A program made the translations under genes and the position numbers. This document shows positions 20,501-28,740 of a stretch of 64,000 nt of DNA, in pieces. How positions within the stretch are numbered: position 1 is the first letter of the stretch; each line of letters starts with the position of its first letter. The notes beneath the pieces are model-generated. The model was given only the letters and a program-made list of their open reading frames with translations, had not been told where the DNA came from and did not search any database. The DNA is taken from positions 24,390-88,389 of IMG/VR virus record IMGVR_UViG_3300023178_000023; one strand, written 5' to 3'. The DNA is from a virus.

Positions 20501-21519
20501 GATACAATTATGTTACCCTGCAAAATTTCTTTGGAACATATGGAGTATTCCCATCTACATCATTGAATGGTACTCATTTGGTTACAGACACAACAACAAA
20601 TAGTTTCACTATTGATTTGAGAAATCCATTCTTCCCTGCTGGTTTGACTACTGCCCAGACAGCATATTCTGGAAGTACCTTACCAACAGTTGATGATTTA
20701 TTTACACCAAAATCAAACACAAACAAATTACCTTCTGTTAAATCTAATTTCAAGTATGACTTGATAAAACCCGTAATTGCAAATTTAGAGTTCCCAAGAA
20801 CATCTATGACTTTTGCAATGAGAGGATTGAGTGGAACTTCTCAAGATTCAGCAGAAGTTCCAGGCATTAAAGATTCTGGATATGTTGGATTTATTCCAAA
20901 TACAAATTATGAACTAACTTCTCCTAGAATGGTTGCAATAGATTTCAATGAAAATGAATATAACCAAGAGGCAGCTGCAATTGATAAAAAATCTCTTGTA
21001 TTTAGAGTAAACATGAGAAGTGAAGTTGATAATCTGTCTCCTGTTATTGATACTCAAAGAATGAGTTCAATTCTTGTATCAAATAAAACTAACAGTCCAG
21101 AAAATGTTTCAAGGGGTGTATTGGGACATGTAAATACTGGATTTGTAGATGAAACCGAATCCACAGGTGGTTCCGCAGCAACTAAATATATGACAAGAGA
21201 AGTGACTTTGGACCAACCAGCAACTTCATTAAGAGTTATTGCGGGAGTCAATAGAAGAGAGGGTTGTGATGTTGATTTTTATTATAGAATTAAAACATCT
21301 GAAGATCAGCTCTTCTCTAAATTGGCATATACACTAATCCCACGCAATAGTAACTATGATGTAGCGTCTATTAATGGAGAAGATTATAAAGAATTTGATT
21401 TTGACCTGAGAGGGTTGCCGGAATTTACTTCAGTATCTATAAAAGTTGTTATGAAAACTAAAAATTCTTCAATTGTTCCTAAGATTAAGGATTTAAGAGT
21501 TATAGCATTAGCGAGTTAA
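14554..21519 (+). CDS. giant DUF4815-type baseplate/appendage structural protein
   Basis: 2321 residues. The N-terminus (LNLNVAPYFDDYDVNKGYLK, then PGNSVQAREMTQLQTILQNQ) is the hallmark of the DUF4815 family of T4-like marine phages, found beside gp8. The C-terminal ~560 residues hold the second conserved part: WYDPLAQTIMINQDGGCFIT at about residue 1765, VELFFSTKDDSKPV, and NGYPGPKILGQSVV, a beta-sandwich region also typical of the family. The middle contains a lower-complexity Ser/Thr/Arg region (~1450-1520, with runs such as ETTTITTTTL) that looks like a flexible linker. The family is a virion component. Its position after gp8, where T4 has genes 9/10, suggests a peripheral baseplate piece that holds fibres (inference). 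A purine-rich RBS (GAGAGAAG) lies about 10 bases before the ATG. Confidence 0.8.
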   Translation: MALNLNVAPYFDDYDVNKGYLKILFKPGNSVQAREMTQLQTILQNQIANLSDHFFKEGSLVIPGQAALDLKANYVKVELGGTLSTANGFVGKIVQGKSTGIRALVVNYADAVDLNNDDVIDGSNDELTTLYVKYLDSTTSGNTTFSDGTTVNILENGTANFTINGQTVSLAEGQTSTFVEGEELVTTTDDGVNLTCTVQNNSQVLNPIGIGSLAFIEEGVYYIGGKLVRVASQSIILDKYNNKPSYRIGLEISESIVSHNDDTSLLDNSLGTTNFNSPGADRYKIQLTLTKRDYDVIDTNNFVELIAVKDGYINSYVQNTDYSVLMKTLARRTYDADGDFTIRPFKLDIREYYKENNNGGVFSMSDFEFDTEVAARQFAFDWGFSDDIGWVINGQGQAHTISSIDRLNYPEQNLDETGLKYYPANNHENLMVAIRDKLAIGVESGKAYIKGYEIERKPSSRQGKYIVFDKSRSNYQINNKYMPVNLGAFVYTSDSKGLFKIDEEVKLVNVHISNSGLTKFISVNENVDESESNYLTTITYDEDDTFYQGGGTALGTNIYGTDVIATAKVKAVEYFADSSSDAKKNNYLQSSYRPTTDVEKSKESAIYKVYLYDIEYETNPRTSQPYNMSNARSIVSSAEQTPAGIGTPIYENGANILTQLQLTDVQGGFTYKSMIYDKFNVNFRGINYYYNSIYSIMLVKPLNSGNIASGAEGTGVLPSATFNINEVIQEAIPSTDVASVNVNSWNGSQTADVGNVSARIFSKAVLHNTNGSSIIPIGHDWVQTARSIDPISGIASIDTQYSVIKRFDNVSTSPTTGNVTLTITESDAFFENIPSKYFIFSSATTTQNNGNIGFTSNFSFSTDLRTVTFNVSGDTIANGSAGLVVYAPVKKTSAKEKTKTLVKNYVELPLTLLNASGATITPVDYNNSLSFEDNDSSGTYGVDILKTNSSNATGTVNPTFAVGANLDMSLSLSTLQLQKSDIRELVKLYDTCNVNNVAYRVDVVSDTKKYIHEMTADDFAFARSAYEFYEQTGQSPFNVNLDNNIVTSLVDLANALTISEIENPFKIQMETAWAAGQLITNPTDVPVKINDITDRYDLFDGQKPSIIQLGELNLKSGSLPCGGRPIVVYNYYNHGIGDYASVDSYVDGYSTIGYYQNSRLSDVIDFRPAVSYQQLTGYPIGEGVVSDSTDYPIHNTAISADIRIYLARKDKLYIDKLGRVRVKYGSPSEDPSMPEDAADGMVIYEINTDPYTISPKALTVKMRDNKKYSMKDIGKLEKRIENLEYYTSLNLLEKDTMDLAVRDENGNDRFKNGFIVDRFVDHTVGDVFDPDYKVSISKSEGVLRPFFTEKNVNMSINAAASDGYAIKEQKLYLPYTSEYLITQEKSSKTVNVNPFAIFTFRGSVALFPSTDEWKVTNQAPDIVTDRREEYENIFGALLPEDGVLGTIWNEWEQNWTGESSDSTSSTRRVNRSNATSSVISGGRTSGGIRNETTTITTTTLTGQQTRTGTTNIVQLRDNTETVGQRILSTEIIPFMRARDVYFSADRLKPNTRLYQYFDGVDVSQYCKSSTLVTINDIPSATATWRKTNPSIVRDNMGFVFIRGGSSGTNARVFDINYLTSSSLRFHLHPDATTGFISGENIFIVYPDPEASGGERIRNAGSWPTLSSNIIAGGDLVKSDGAGFVSGTFSIPNNDDLRFKTGERVFKLSDQPNNAQDVDTEAQTTYVASGVIETVADQIVLTRMPDFQTQSAEESEAITSVEVNTVVTAGNWYDPLAQTIMINQDGGCFITAVELFFSTKDDSKPVTVQVRQTVNGYPGPKILGQSVVYPENVSISDNGVLPTEFVFPSPIYVQDETEYCIVILADTQGYRCHVARMGEQSLDGSGTISQQPYAGVFFKSQNASTWTADQMEDLKFRVSRAKFDTLANSEIYLQNTELDDMGNDLWSENFKSNSMKVAAGDTKVTFFVSDTSGMVPTSVWRSNGYNYVTLQNFFGTYGVFPSTSLNGTHLVTDTTTNSFTIDLRNPFFPAGLTTAQTAYSGSTLPTVDDLFTPKSNTNKLPSVKSNFKYDLIKPVIANLEFPRTSMTFAMRGLSGTSQDSAEVPGIKDSGYVGFIPNTNYELTSPRMVAIDFNENEYNQEAAAIDKKSLVFRVNMRSEVDNLSPVIDTQRMSSILVSNKTNSPENVSRGVLGHVNTGFVDETESTGGSAATKYMTREVTLDQPATSLRVIAGVNRREGCDVDFYYRIKTSEDQLFSKLAYTLIPRNSNYDVASINGEDYKEFDFDLRGLPEFTSVSIKVVMKTKNSSIVPKIKDLRVIALAS

Positions 21520-21521
21520 TA

Positions 21522-21728
21522 ATGAAAGAAAGACATATTGTAGAAGAAAACAAAAACTTACAGAGAGACCTGCACTCAAAAGCTATAATAAATACTGATA
21601 GTAGAGCATATCGTGATTATATGAACAAACAACATGCTATCAAAAGAAGAGATGAAGAGATTAGAGATTTGAAATCTGAAGTTGACGAAATTAAAAAAAT
21701 ATTAAACCTAATATTGGAGAAAATTTAA
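21522..21728 (+). CDS. small coiled-coil structural or assembly protein
   Basis: A 68-residue, highly charged protein with no recognisable family. The second half (RRDEEIRDLKSEVDEIKKIL) has Leu/Ile spaced at heptad positions, so a short parallel coiled coil ending in LNLILEKI is likely. It begins 3 bases after the DUF4815 stop, and its stop abuts the next ATG. This ultra-tight packing argues that it is a real gene co-translated with its neighbours. A role as fibre assembly factor or oligomerisation clamp is only inference. Confidence 0.75.
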   Translation: MKERHIVEENKNLQRDLHSKAIINTDSRAYRDYMNKQHAIKRRDEEIRDLKSEVDEIKKILNLILEKI

Positions 21729-23141
21729 ATGGCCGTAGAATATCCAACACTAGTCAGTGTAATTCTGACAGATACATTTGAAGAATGGCGTATAAAAACA
21801 AATGCTATAATCGCGCACACTGAAGCGGCGGCTCAGAATGTCGGAAATTTAAATTTTCTAAACACTGATGGAAAAACTACAATTGTAGATGCCTTGAATG
21901 AAGTAGATACTCACACCGATACTAATACTACAAATATTGGTAATATGAGTGATATTGATAATAAAATCAAAAAGGCAACACTTGTAGACACCCTAAATCA
22001 AGCAGTCCAATATCACGAAAAATATACAACTGATGCAGTGGCAGCAGAGGCAGCTATTCGTCTTGCAAAGGATAATTCTCTTCAATCTGAATTAGATGCA
22101 ACTCAAACAGCAGCTGGTTTGACAAATAGTGGAACCTATGTTGCTCCTACTTCTACATATTTGGGAAATTCAACATCTATTATGGGCGGTATGTTAAATT
22201 TAGATACTAATTTGAAAAGTACAGCAGATTTATTGGAAGTTTTGATTGATACGGTTGGAGCAAATGAAAAGGGAGTATATAATTACACTGGAGATACAGT
22301 TTATTACTTACAGACTCCCACGACTGGAAATGCTAAAGTAAAAAGTGCATTGATTCAATTAGATAACCAGATACATTTAAATGCTGATAATATTTCAAAT
22401 AACGTAACGGCACATAATGATTTGGCCGGAATTGTTGACAATATCAAAACTTCTATTGGTTTATTAACTGCTGATGGCTCTTATGAGGCCGACGAAAGAA
22501 ATGATTACGCGGGGGGCGTTGGGGCCACATCGGTCAGGGACGATATTTCATTCTTAGACAATCAAGTTGCATCAATTTCCAATAAACTAACAGAAGATGT
22601 AGATGATATCAATGAAGCAATAAAATTAAACATTGATAATATTTCAGCAAACGCAGTAGCACACAATACTTTGGCCGAACAAGTTGAAAGTTTGAGACAG
22701 GCACTTGGTATGATAAATACCAGTTTTAACTATACCACAATTTCTGGAACAAACTATGCCAAAGGGACTACAGTTGCAGCAGATATTAAAGCACTAGACG
22801 ATACCTTACATGGGGCCATTTTGCAACTTACCGGCGAAACAGAGACTTCTATCGCTAACATTTCAGGAGATTTATCTACAAAGGCAGATAAAGTAGTTGT
22901 TGGCAATAGAGAGGACTTAAAGGGTGAGATTGGTAATACTTCTAACATTGTTGCAGCAATCAATTCTTTATATGACTTGGTGGCACCTCTCATCAATGGA
23001 GCGAGTACAACCCCATTTGTTTTAAAAACTGGAGATACAATGTCTGGTACTTTAACTATAGATGGTGGCAATTTAATTGTAACTGGAAATCAAGGCCTAT
23101 ATATTAAATCAAGTGGTGATGTGATTGCATATGCTGACTAA
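21729..23141 (+). CDS. helical fibre-like structural protein
   Basis: 470 residues. The first ~60 residues (VEYPTLVSVILTDTFEEWRI, then KTNAIIAHT) look like the short attachment domain seen in T4-like marine fibre proteins. Most of the rest is rich in Ala, Asn, Asp and Thr with repeated 'D.(I/L).NA.AHN.LAG.V..I..(A/S)LG' units (for example ~215-250 and 295-330), suggesting a helical trimeric shaft. The C-terminus has the tail-fibre motif KTGDTMSGTLTI but stops ~30 residues later, where most fibre proteins continue into a receptor-binding head. It starts directly at the stop of the small coiled-coil gene. A baseplate-linked short fibre or fibre adaptor is the best guess. Confidence 0.7.
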   Translation: MAVEYPTLVSVILTDTFEEWRIKTNAIIAHTEAAAQNVGNLNFLNTDGKTTIVDALNEVDTHTDTNTTNIGNMSDIDNKIKKATLVDTLNQAVQYHEKYTTDAVAAEAAIRLAKDNSLQSELDATQTAAGLTNSGTYVAPTSTYLGNSTSIMGGMLNLDTNLKSTADLLEVLIDTVGANEKGVYNYTGDTVYYLQTPTTGNAKVKSALIQLDNQIHLNADNISNNVTAHNDLAGIVDNIKTSIGLLTADGSYEADERNDYAGGVGATSVRDDISFLDNQVASISNKLTEDVDDINEAIKLNIDNISANAVAHNTLAEQVESLRQALGMINTSFNYTTISGTNYAKGTTVAADIKALDDTLHGAILQLTGETETSIANISGDLSTKADKVVVGNREDLKGEIGNTSNIVAAINSLYDLVAPLINGASTTPFVLKTGDTMSGTLTIDGGNLIVTGNQGLYIKSSGDVIAYAD

Positions 23142-23164
23142 ATCCTAATTAAAGAGTATTATAC

Positions 23165-26100
23165 ATGTCTATTACAGCTTTACCTGCCTCTGGAAGAATA
23201 ACATTAGCACAAATTCAAGGCGAATTCAATCCCTCTGATAATTCAGCACCACATGCGTTATCTGAATATTATAGAGGACATGGCAATGTTGAAGATATTA
23301 TTGAGAACGAAAATATTCCAGCTGTTCAAAAGACTCAAATAAAATTTAGTGATTTCTTTGGCACCAGTGATGAGGTGGGACCATCTTCCGTCGATCTCCC
23401 TGCAATTAATGTTGAAGATTTTTGGCAAGAATGTCAGGGTGTTAATAATTGGAACGATATTCAGGATAATTGGAAACAATATGTAACTAGAATTAATGAT
23501 AGACATGCGGTTGCAGTAGATGTTCGTTCTGAAAAAGCGAAAGTTGAAGTAGAATTTAATAATACAGGTTTTGGTCCTCCCATAATGATGGAGACTGGTG
23601 TTGGGGAAGATACTGGATTTGAAAAACTCCTTAGAAATACGCAAGAAAATAAAGATTACTTTGAATTTGGTGAATGGGCTCTTACTGTACCAAATAAATT
23701 TTATAGATTTAGAATAGTTGCAACTGCTGGTGGTGGAAGTGGAAGTGTTCAAAAAACAGAATTGACAGGAGATGCTCTTCTCAATAAAGATTTGCCTGGA
23801 TTAGAGGAATCTGGTTATAAGGGAGGAGATGCAGTAATAATATCAAATGGTGCCACCGTTAAAATGTTTGGTGCTCCTGGCGGAACTGACCCTGATGGAA
23901 TTCCTGATGTTTCAATTATTCCAGAACAGGGACAATATACAGTTAAGAATAATGGAACAGTTACAGGAGATTATTTAAAAATATCTTCAACCACTGTTGA
24001 ACATCCTTTGGTTGTAACTAAAGGAAATTATATATTGGAAGCCGGCCAAAAACACACCATCAAAATTGTTGGCGGTGGTGGAGGCGGTGGTGCTGGCTCT
24101 GATGATTGGAAAGATTTTGGTGCGGTTGGTACGGCGGGTACAGCAACAACCATAGAAATTCTCAAAGAAGATGGAAGTGTTCACGAAACATATTCTGCAG
24201 CTGGCGGCCGCCGAGGTAAAGGTGGAGACAGGCCGAAATGGGGTGGTGGAGAAACCAGCACCCATACGCGATTGATTGGTCTTAAATATGGAGAAAGAGG
24301 CCAAAGTAGTACATTCGGGGCTGGTGGCGGTGGCGGCGCCCAAGGCAGTACTGGTAGGCACGGTACTGCTGGTGGCGCTGGGGGAAGAGGAGCCGGCGGC
24401 GGCGGCGGTGGCGCAGGAGTCAAATGGAGAACTGGATTTGGCGGTCAAGGAGGCGGGGCCGGAGAAGAAAAAACTGTTGAAATTGATTTGACAGGAAAGA
24501 CTCAAAATTGGACTATGAAAGTGACAGCCATAGGTCAAGGCGGCGCTGGAGGTCCAAGAGATGGTGGTAGCACAAAAGGTGGTGCAGGCGGCACGGGCGG
24601 AAATGGTGCTATAGAATATAATTCAGTTATGTCGAGTGATAAACCAAGATTTGTTCAATTCTATTGGAGCAATAATGTAATTGAAAGTTATTATGCTGGA
24701 AATAATTCTCGCACCACAGCACAGGAATATTCAGGCACTTCTTATAATTATATTTCAGAAGTAAATGAAATTTCAAGAGTAGGAGAAACTAGATACTATT
24801 CTCTCACAAGAATTCCAATTCCAGAAAGCGCCGATAATGATGGAGTTGCTGATGTCAATTGGAGTACATCTAGAAGCAATCTAATGGAAGTTTCTGGTGG
24901 AATTGAAACGAGTAAACCACTTGGAAAATATATGCACAGATTTCCAGATTCAGCAAAAAGATATACTCAAGACAATATTGTAAACTATACTGTAGGGGAA
25001 GATGGAAACTTTATGTTGCCTATTGGGCCTCCTACGGGAAATGCGAGATTTTCTGTTTTTGGAGACCCATCAAAATATCCAATAAACATGTATTACAGAG
25101 AATTCGATCAAAGAGCTCAACATCAAGATAAAAAAGGTGGATCTGGTAAAGGCGGAAAATCGTTTTATGGGGATGGAACTGTAGGCGCAGCAGAATATCC
25201 AAATATTTCGGGCCCCGAAGGAACACCAGCTTTTGGAGCCGGTGGCGGGGCCGGTCAGCACGGCGGTAGAGGGAGTGATGCGTATGGCTATACTGAAACG
25301 TATGGTGGATATGGAGCTCCAACTGCATATCTAGGAGACTTCTCATGCGAACCAGGCGATATTATTAATATCCAAGTTCCACAGGGCGGTAGAGAATCTA
25401 GAAACGAATATACAGAATATGATGAAGATACAGGTGATGGACAGAGATACGTTTCTAGAGCGGATCGCGGGGGAGATGGTTTAGTTCAGATATATGGACT
25501 ACATGGTCCTTCATTTACTGAAATGTCTCATGGCGGAATTGTTCTTATGGACGACACAGGAAGAGTTTTGAAAAATTTATATTCTAGTGGCACATCGAAA
25601 CGTGGTGTAAATGAAGGCCTTCCTTCAATTCCAAACAAAATAAGTGTTGTTTTAAATGGAACAACCGATCCATCAAGTCCAAAAAGATATTATATTGGAT
25701 ATACAGCAAGAATTAGAAAGTCTGGTAAATTTAGAACTCCAACTAAATTTAATGCCCCAGGCGCAAAGGTCACTATCACTCCAACATTTACGGAAAATGT
25801 TACACCAACTGAGTTCCAACCAATATACTTGCTCCCAGACTATCAAGGACAAGAAGAGGTTTCAGTTGGAACTTTTGGCACTAGAGATGCTATTGATAAT
25901 GAATTGGTTCCAAACTGGTTCATAAAGAAATGTGATGTAACTTTTACAGCCACAAGGGATGCTGGAGACAGTAATACCGCTACTTTTACTAAAGTGGAAT
26001 CAACAAATGCGGATGTTGGACCAGATACCATTACTTTTGGCCCGAATGGCGGAACCCAAACATTTACAGTGGCAGAAGATGAAGTATATGCTTTGAGGCC

Positions 26101-26563
26101 CAGCAATATAACTAACAATAGAGGCGCTGCTGGAGGAACTTACACCATAAAAACTTATGCTTATGAAGATGGAAGATTTCAGTTAGAAGACCGTTCCTCT
26201 GTTGATAGTTGGGCCAATGCCGATCTTGGTGTTACTCCCTCTATGGGAAAATTCTATGTTGAGACTGGAGTGACATATTTTAGTTGTGGTAGAGAAACAA
26301 ATTCTTCAGGAAGAACTGCCGGAACAGTAAGGAATTATGTTGCAGCCGTGGTCATGTCCCATGATGATCCGGGCGCTTGGAAAAATGATAACAATAATGA
26401 TGATCGAATCACATACACCTACACAGACACACAAGTCATAGTCGATTTCGGCAGCGGTATGGTTCATACACACGACAGAGTTTCCACCGACCCAGATGGA
26501 GTCCAAAGCGAGAATGGCGGTTTGGATCTGTTCTCCGGCAGCAGTTGGTTGGGTGGATGGTAA
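23165..26563 (+). CDS. glycine-rich adhesin-like tail fibre
   Basis: 1132 residues. The N-terminus (LPASGRITLAQIQGEF, LSEYYRG, KFSDFFGT) is a widespread attachment domain of marine phage fibre proteins. Two polyglycine blocks follow: about residues 300-485 (IVGGGGGGGAGS and many GAGG/GGGG runs) and about 655-710. Glycine-rich sandwiches of this kind occur in T-even gp38 adhesins and similar receptor-binding tips. Between and after them are beta-rich domains, and the last ~120 residues include THDRVSTDPDGVQSENGG. The polyglycine DNA is strikingly GC-rich (GGC/GGT/GGA codons) compared with the AT-rich surroundings. No TATAAATA box lies in the 23-base gap upstream, so it is probably read from the gp8 promoter. 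Likely receptor-binding; receptor unknown. Confidence 0.75.
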   Translation: MSITALPASGRITLAQIQGEFNPSDNSAPHALSEYYRGHGNVEDIIENENIPAVQKTQIKFSDFFGTSDEVGPSSVDLPAINVEDFWQECQGVNNWNDIQDNWKQYVTRINDRHAVAVDVRSEKAKVEVEFNNTGFGPPIMMETGVGEDTGFEKLLRNTQENKDYFEFGEWALTVPNKFYRFRIVATAGGGSGSVQKTELTGDALLNKDLPGLEESGYKGGDAVIISNGATVKMFGAPGGTDPDGIPDVSIIPEQGQYTVKNNGTVTGDYLKISSTTVEHPLVVTKGNYILEAGQKHTIKIVGGGGGGGAGSDDWKDFGAVGTAGTATTIEILKEDGSVHETYSAAGGRRGKGGDRPKWGGGETSTHTRLIGLKYGERGQSSTFGAGGGGGAQGSTGRHGTAGGAGGRGAGGGGGGAGVKWRTGFGGQGGGAGEEKTVEIDLTGKTQNWTMKVTAIGQGGAGGPRDGGSTKGGAGGTGGNGAIEYNSVMSSDKPRFVQFYWSNNVIESYYAGNNSRTTAQEYSGTSYNYISEVNEISRVGETRYYSLTRIPIPESADNDGVADVNWSTSRSNLMEVSGGIETSKPLGKYMHRFPDSAKRYTQDNIVNYTVGEDGNFMLPIGPPTGNARFSVFGDPSKYPINMYYREFDQRAQHQDKKGGSGKGGKSFYGDGTVGAAEYPNISGPEGTPAFGAGGGAGQHGGRGSDAYGYTETYGGYGAPTAYLGDFSCEPGDIINIQVPQGGRESRNEYTEYDEDTGDGQRYVSRADRGGDGLVQIYGLHGPSFTEMSHGGIVLMDDTGRVLKNLYSSGTSKRGVNEGLPSIPNKISVVLNGTTDPSSPKRYYIGYTARIRKSGKFRTPTKFNAPGAKVTITPTFTENVTPTEFQPIYLLPDYQGQEEVSVGTFGTRDAIDNELVPNWFIKKCDVTFTATRDAGDSNTATFTKVESTNADVGPDTITFGPNGGTQTFTVAEDEVYALRPSNITNNRGAAGGTYTIKTYAYEDGRFQLEDRSSVDSWANADLGVTPSMGKFYVETGVTYFSCGRETNSSGRTAGTVRNYVAAVVMSHDDPGAWKNDNNNDDRITYTYTDTQVIVDFGSGMVHTHDRVSTDPDGVQSENGGLDLFSGSSWLGGW

Positions 26564-26629
26564 AGGTTGAAACTAGTAAGGATAAAATATAATGACATTC
26601 GCAATACAAATATTTGAAGGTAGATATTA

Positions 26630-28678
26630 ATGGCACAAAGATATGTAGATCCTAGCACTTTTACAAACTACGGAGTATCTAGACAAAGAAGTTCTTTCAC
26701 CACACTTCAGGGTGTTGGTGAAATTTCTAGTGCTGGAGCGATTTCTGGCGGCGCGATGATGGTTCTTGCGACAGATTTGACTACAAGTTGGACTATGTAT
26801 AATGGAGATCCTATTGCGGGAAATGAAATTATTGATCAGGATATTGCCAGTCCAGTGACTCCAATCACAAAACAATTTTTCACACAGGTTTCTTTGAATC
26901 GTCCAACCACTTCTAATGGCGCGGGCTCTGGACCTTATGCTGGAGTTGCAAACTTTAGTCAACTCAATGCTGGAATTAATCCAGAACAACATGTTATGGT
27001 TTTTGAAACTAATGACGATATTTTACCAAAAAGTGGTGCCGTTTCGAGAGGGATTGACCAAAATTATAGAATTAGATTTGAGTTGGATTTGCGTCCAAGA
27101 CTTTATTTTGATGTGGCAGGAAATTCTGGTGATGTTGAATTTAACCAAGAATTATATCAATTAAATATTCGTATGAGTTCTAGGGGCGATCCGCAATATG
27201 CAGTTGGTAGTACAATTGATGAAGCAACATTTGTTCCAGATTCTTATCATCCTGGCTATTCATTTACAGGAACATTAGCTTCTGGATGGGAGTTATCCAC
27301 AGGAATACCAAATCCAAAATATGGTTGGTTCAAAGTAAATGTAGGAACCGCAAATCAAATATTAAATGATGGTAGTGTAGTATCTCCACAATTGAGTGGT
27401 GATGGACTTATTACATTAGAAAACGGTTCGTCCACAAACACATCAGTTATTAGAAATCCTGGCGAGATGGTAGACTTATCTTTTGATGATGTTGTTATTG
27501 CTGCTGATGTTTCTAATAGTGGCCCATATCATGTTTACGGAACTGAAACGGACACTTCTACATATGGCCTTAGTAAAGGATATTATTATCCATTGTATCT
27601 AGACCAAGCAGCTTCGAATGCAGCGGATATTGCAGCAGGAGGCACAGGAATATCTCATACTCATACTTTTACTGAATATCCTCTTGCCACCTTCTATATG
27701 CCAGATTCTGACCAAAATCATACAATGGCAACCGCTCCGAGCTCTTCTAGTTACACAAGATATATAAACAATAGATCGATAAGATTTAGAAATAAAAGAA
27801 AAGGTGGTGGATGGTTTAAGAGATATCCTAAAACCGACCCTACTCTTGAAGGAACATATCCTTTTTCATATAGATTAACAATGACTGAAAGAGGATTAAT
27901 TTTATATATGTATGATGATGCGGCAAGTGATCAGGCAGATGATTATGCGTGGTTTTGCGTTCAAAGAACAGTAAGCAATGAAAGTGGATTACCAAGAACA
28001 GATGAGGGTTCAAAATTTCCAGTTCACGCAATGTACTCATGTTCAAGAGAATCTTCATATTCTAGTGATGCAGGAGTTTATTTTTCCAGTCAGGCTGCAA
28101 ATTTACAAACAGCAGAAACTATGGTTAATCAAGTTTACGACGATCAAGGAAATGAATATACGCTTGAAAATATTGATAATACTAAAACATTTTATATTTT
28201 GAGTCCATTTGATAGAGAAGATTATCTTGGAGATGAAGCAGCCGCAAAAAATATTTGGAGATTTGTTGTAAGAGAATTTGATATTCAAAAACCATCTGAT
28301 GTTCATAAATTTGCAACAAGACATCAAATTGATAGCAATGCAGTAATCAATCCACTGGAACAATTAGCAATCACAGACGAAAACAGATTTGTCATTACAT
28401 TTCCAACGGGACTTACGACACAAAGATTTATGTATCCAAAAGAAGAGATAGATCTTATTTGTTTTTCCTCTGCTGAAGTTGTTGCTGAAGGAAGTAATAT
28501 TCCAATGGCAACATATCTATACGATGGAGCTAGTGAAGATAAAAGACGCTATCAGGGAATGCGTTCAACTGCTGCATTTGGAAACGGTATGAGAATTATG
28601 GTTTTGGTTAATTCACAATACATATTTAATTCGGATGTTAACTTAGATGCCAACGACCCTGTTGGAACAGGAACTTAA
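26630..28678 (+). CDS. structural protein, paralogue family A (shortest copy)
   Basis: 682 residues; function not recognised. It shares two C-terminal modules with three other genes here (28741, 33064 and 49791). Module 1 (about residue 409 on) reads YPFSYRLTMTERG, then QADDYAWFCVQR and PVHAMYSC. Module 2 (about 543 on) reads FVVREFDIQKPSDVH, NPLEQLAIT, TTQRFMYPKEEIDLICFSSA and FGNGMRIM near the end. The modules are only ~134 residues apart here. The N-terminus (RYVDPSTFTNYGVSRQRSSF) differs from the SIQRN start of the other members. It has no TATAAATA box; a GAAGG site lies about 13 bases before the ATG. Setting among fibre genes and length suggest a virion surface protein, but no family is known to me. 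Confidence 0.75.
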   Translation: MAQRYVDPSTFTNYGVSRQRSSFTTLQGVGEISSAGAISGGAMMVLATDLTTSWTMYNGDPIAGNEIIDQDIASPVTPITKQFFTQVSLNRPTTSNGAGSGPYAGVANFSQLNAGINPEQHVMVFETNDDILPKSGAVSRGIDQNYRIRFELDLRPRLYFDVAGNSGDVEFNQELYQLNIRMSSRGDPQYAVGSTIDEATFVPDSYHPGYSFTGTLASGWELSTGIPNPKYGWFKVNVGTANQILNDGSVVSPQLSGDGLITLENGSSTNTSVIRNPGEMVDLSFDDVVIAADVSNSGPYHVYGTETDTSTYGLSKGYYYPLYLDQAASNAADIAAGGTGISHTHTFTEYPLATFYMPDSDQNHTMATAPSSSSYTRYINNRSIRFRNKRKGGGWFKRYPKTDPTLEGTYPFSYRLTMTERGLILYMYDDAASDQADDYAWFCVQRTVSNESGLPRTDEGSKFPVHAMYSCSRESSYSSDAGVYFSSQAANLQTAETMVNQVYDDQGNEYTLENIDNTKTFYILSPFDREDYLGDEAAAKNIWRFVVREFDIQKPSDVHKFATRHQIDSNAVINPLEQLAITDENRFVITFPTGLTTQRFMYPKEEIDLICFSSAEVVAEGSNIPMATYLYDGASEDKRRYQGMRSTAAFGNGMRIMVLVNSQYIFNSDVNLDANDPVGTGT

Positions 28679-28704
28679 TAAAGATATAAGGACTATTTTT
28701 TTTT

Positions 28705-28712
28705 TATAAATA
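28705..28712 (+). promoter_or_regulatory. T4-type late promoter in T-run cassette
   Basis: Perfect TATAAATA preceded by nine T's and followed by TAAAGAAAA, 28 bases before the ATG at 28741. An RBS, AAGGAG, follows. The same arrangement recurs at 33025 and 49741. Confidence 0.88.
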
Positions 28713-28740
28713 TAAAGAAAAATACACAAAGGAGAATTTA

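Noticed and set aside
23258-24538. Long minus-strand open frames opposite the glycine-rich fibre gene
   Set aside because: They result from lack of stop codons on the complement of GC-rich glycine codons. Low-complexity Pro/Ala translations, no RBS, and all other genes are on the + strand.
26592-26630. 12-codon ORF just before the 26630 gene
   Set aside because: It is too short to support and has no clear RBS; the last A of its stop is simply the A of the next ATG. A leader peptide cannot be excluded but nothing else favours it.
28696-28704. T-runs before TATAAATA as rho-independent terminators
   Set aside because: No stable GC hairpin lies immediately upstream at 28680-28695, 33005-33018 or 49720-49733, so they are better read as part of the promoter element.
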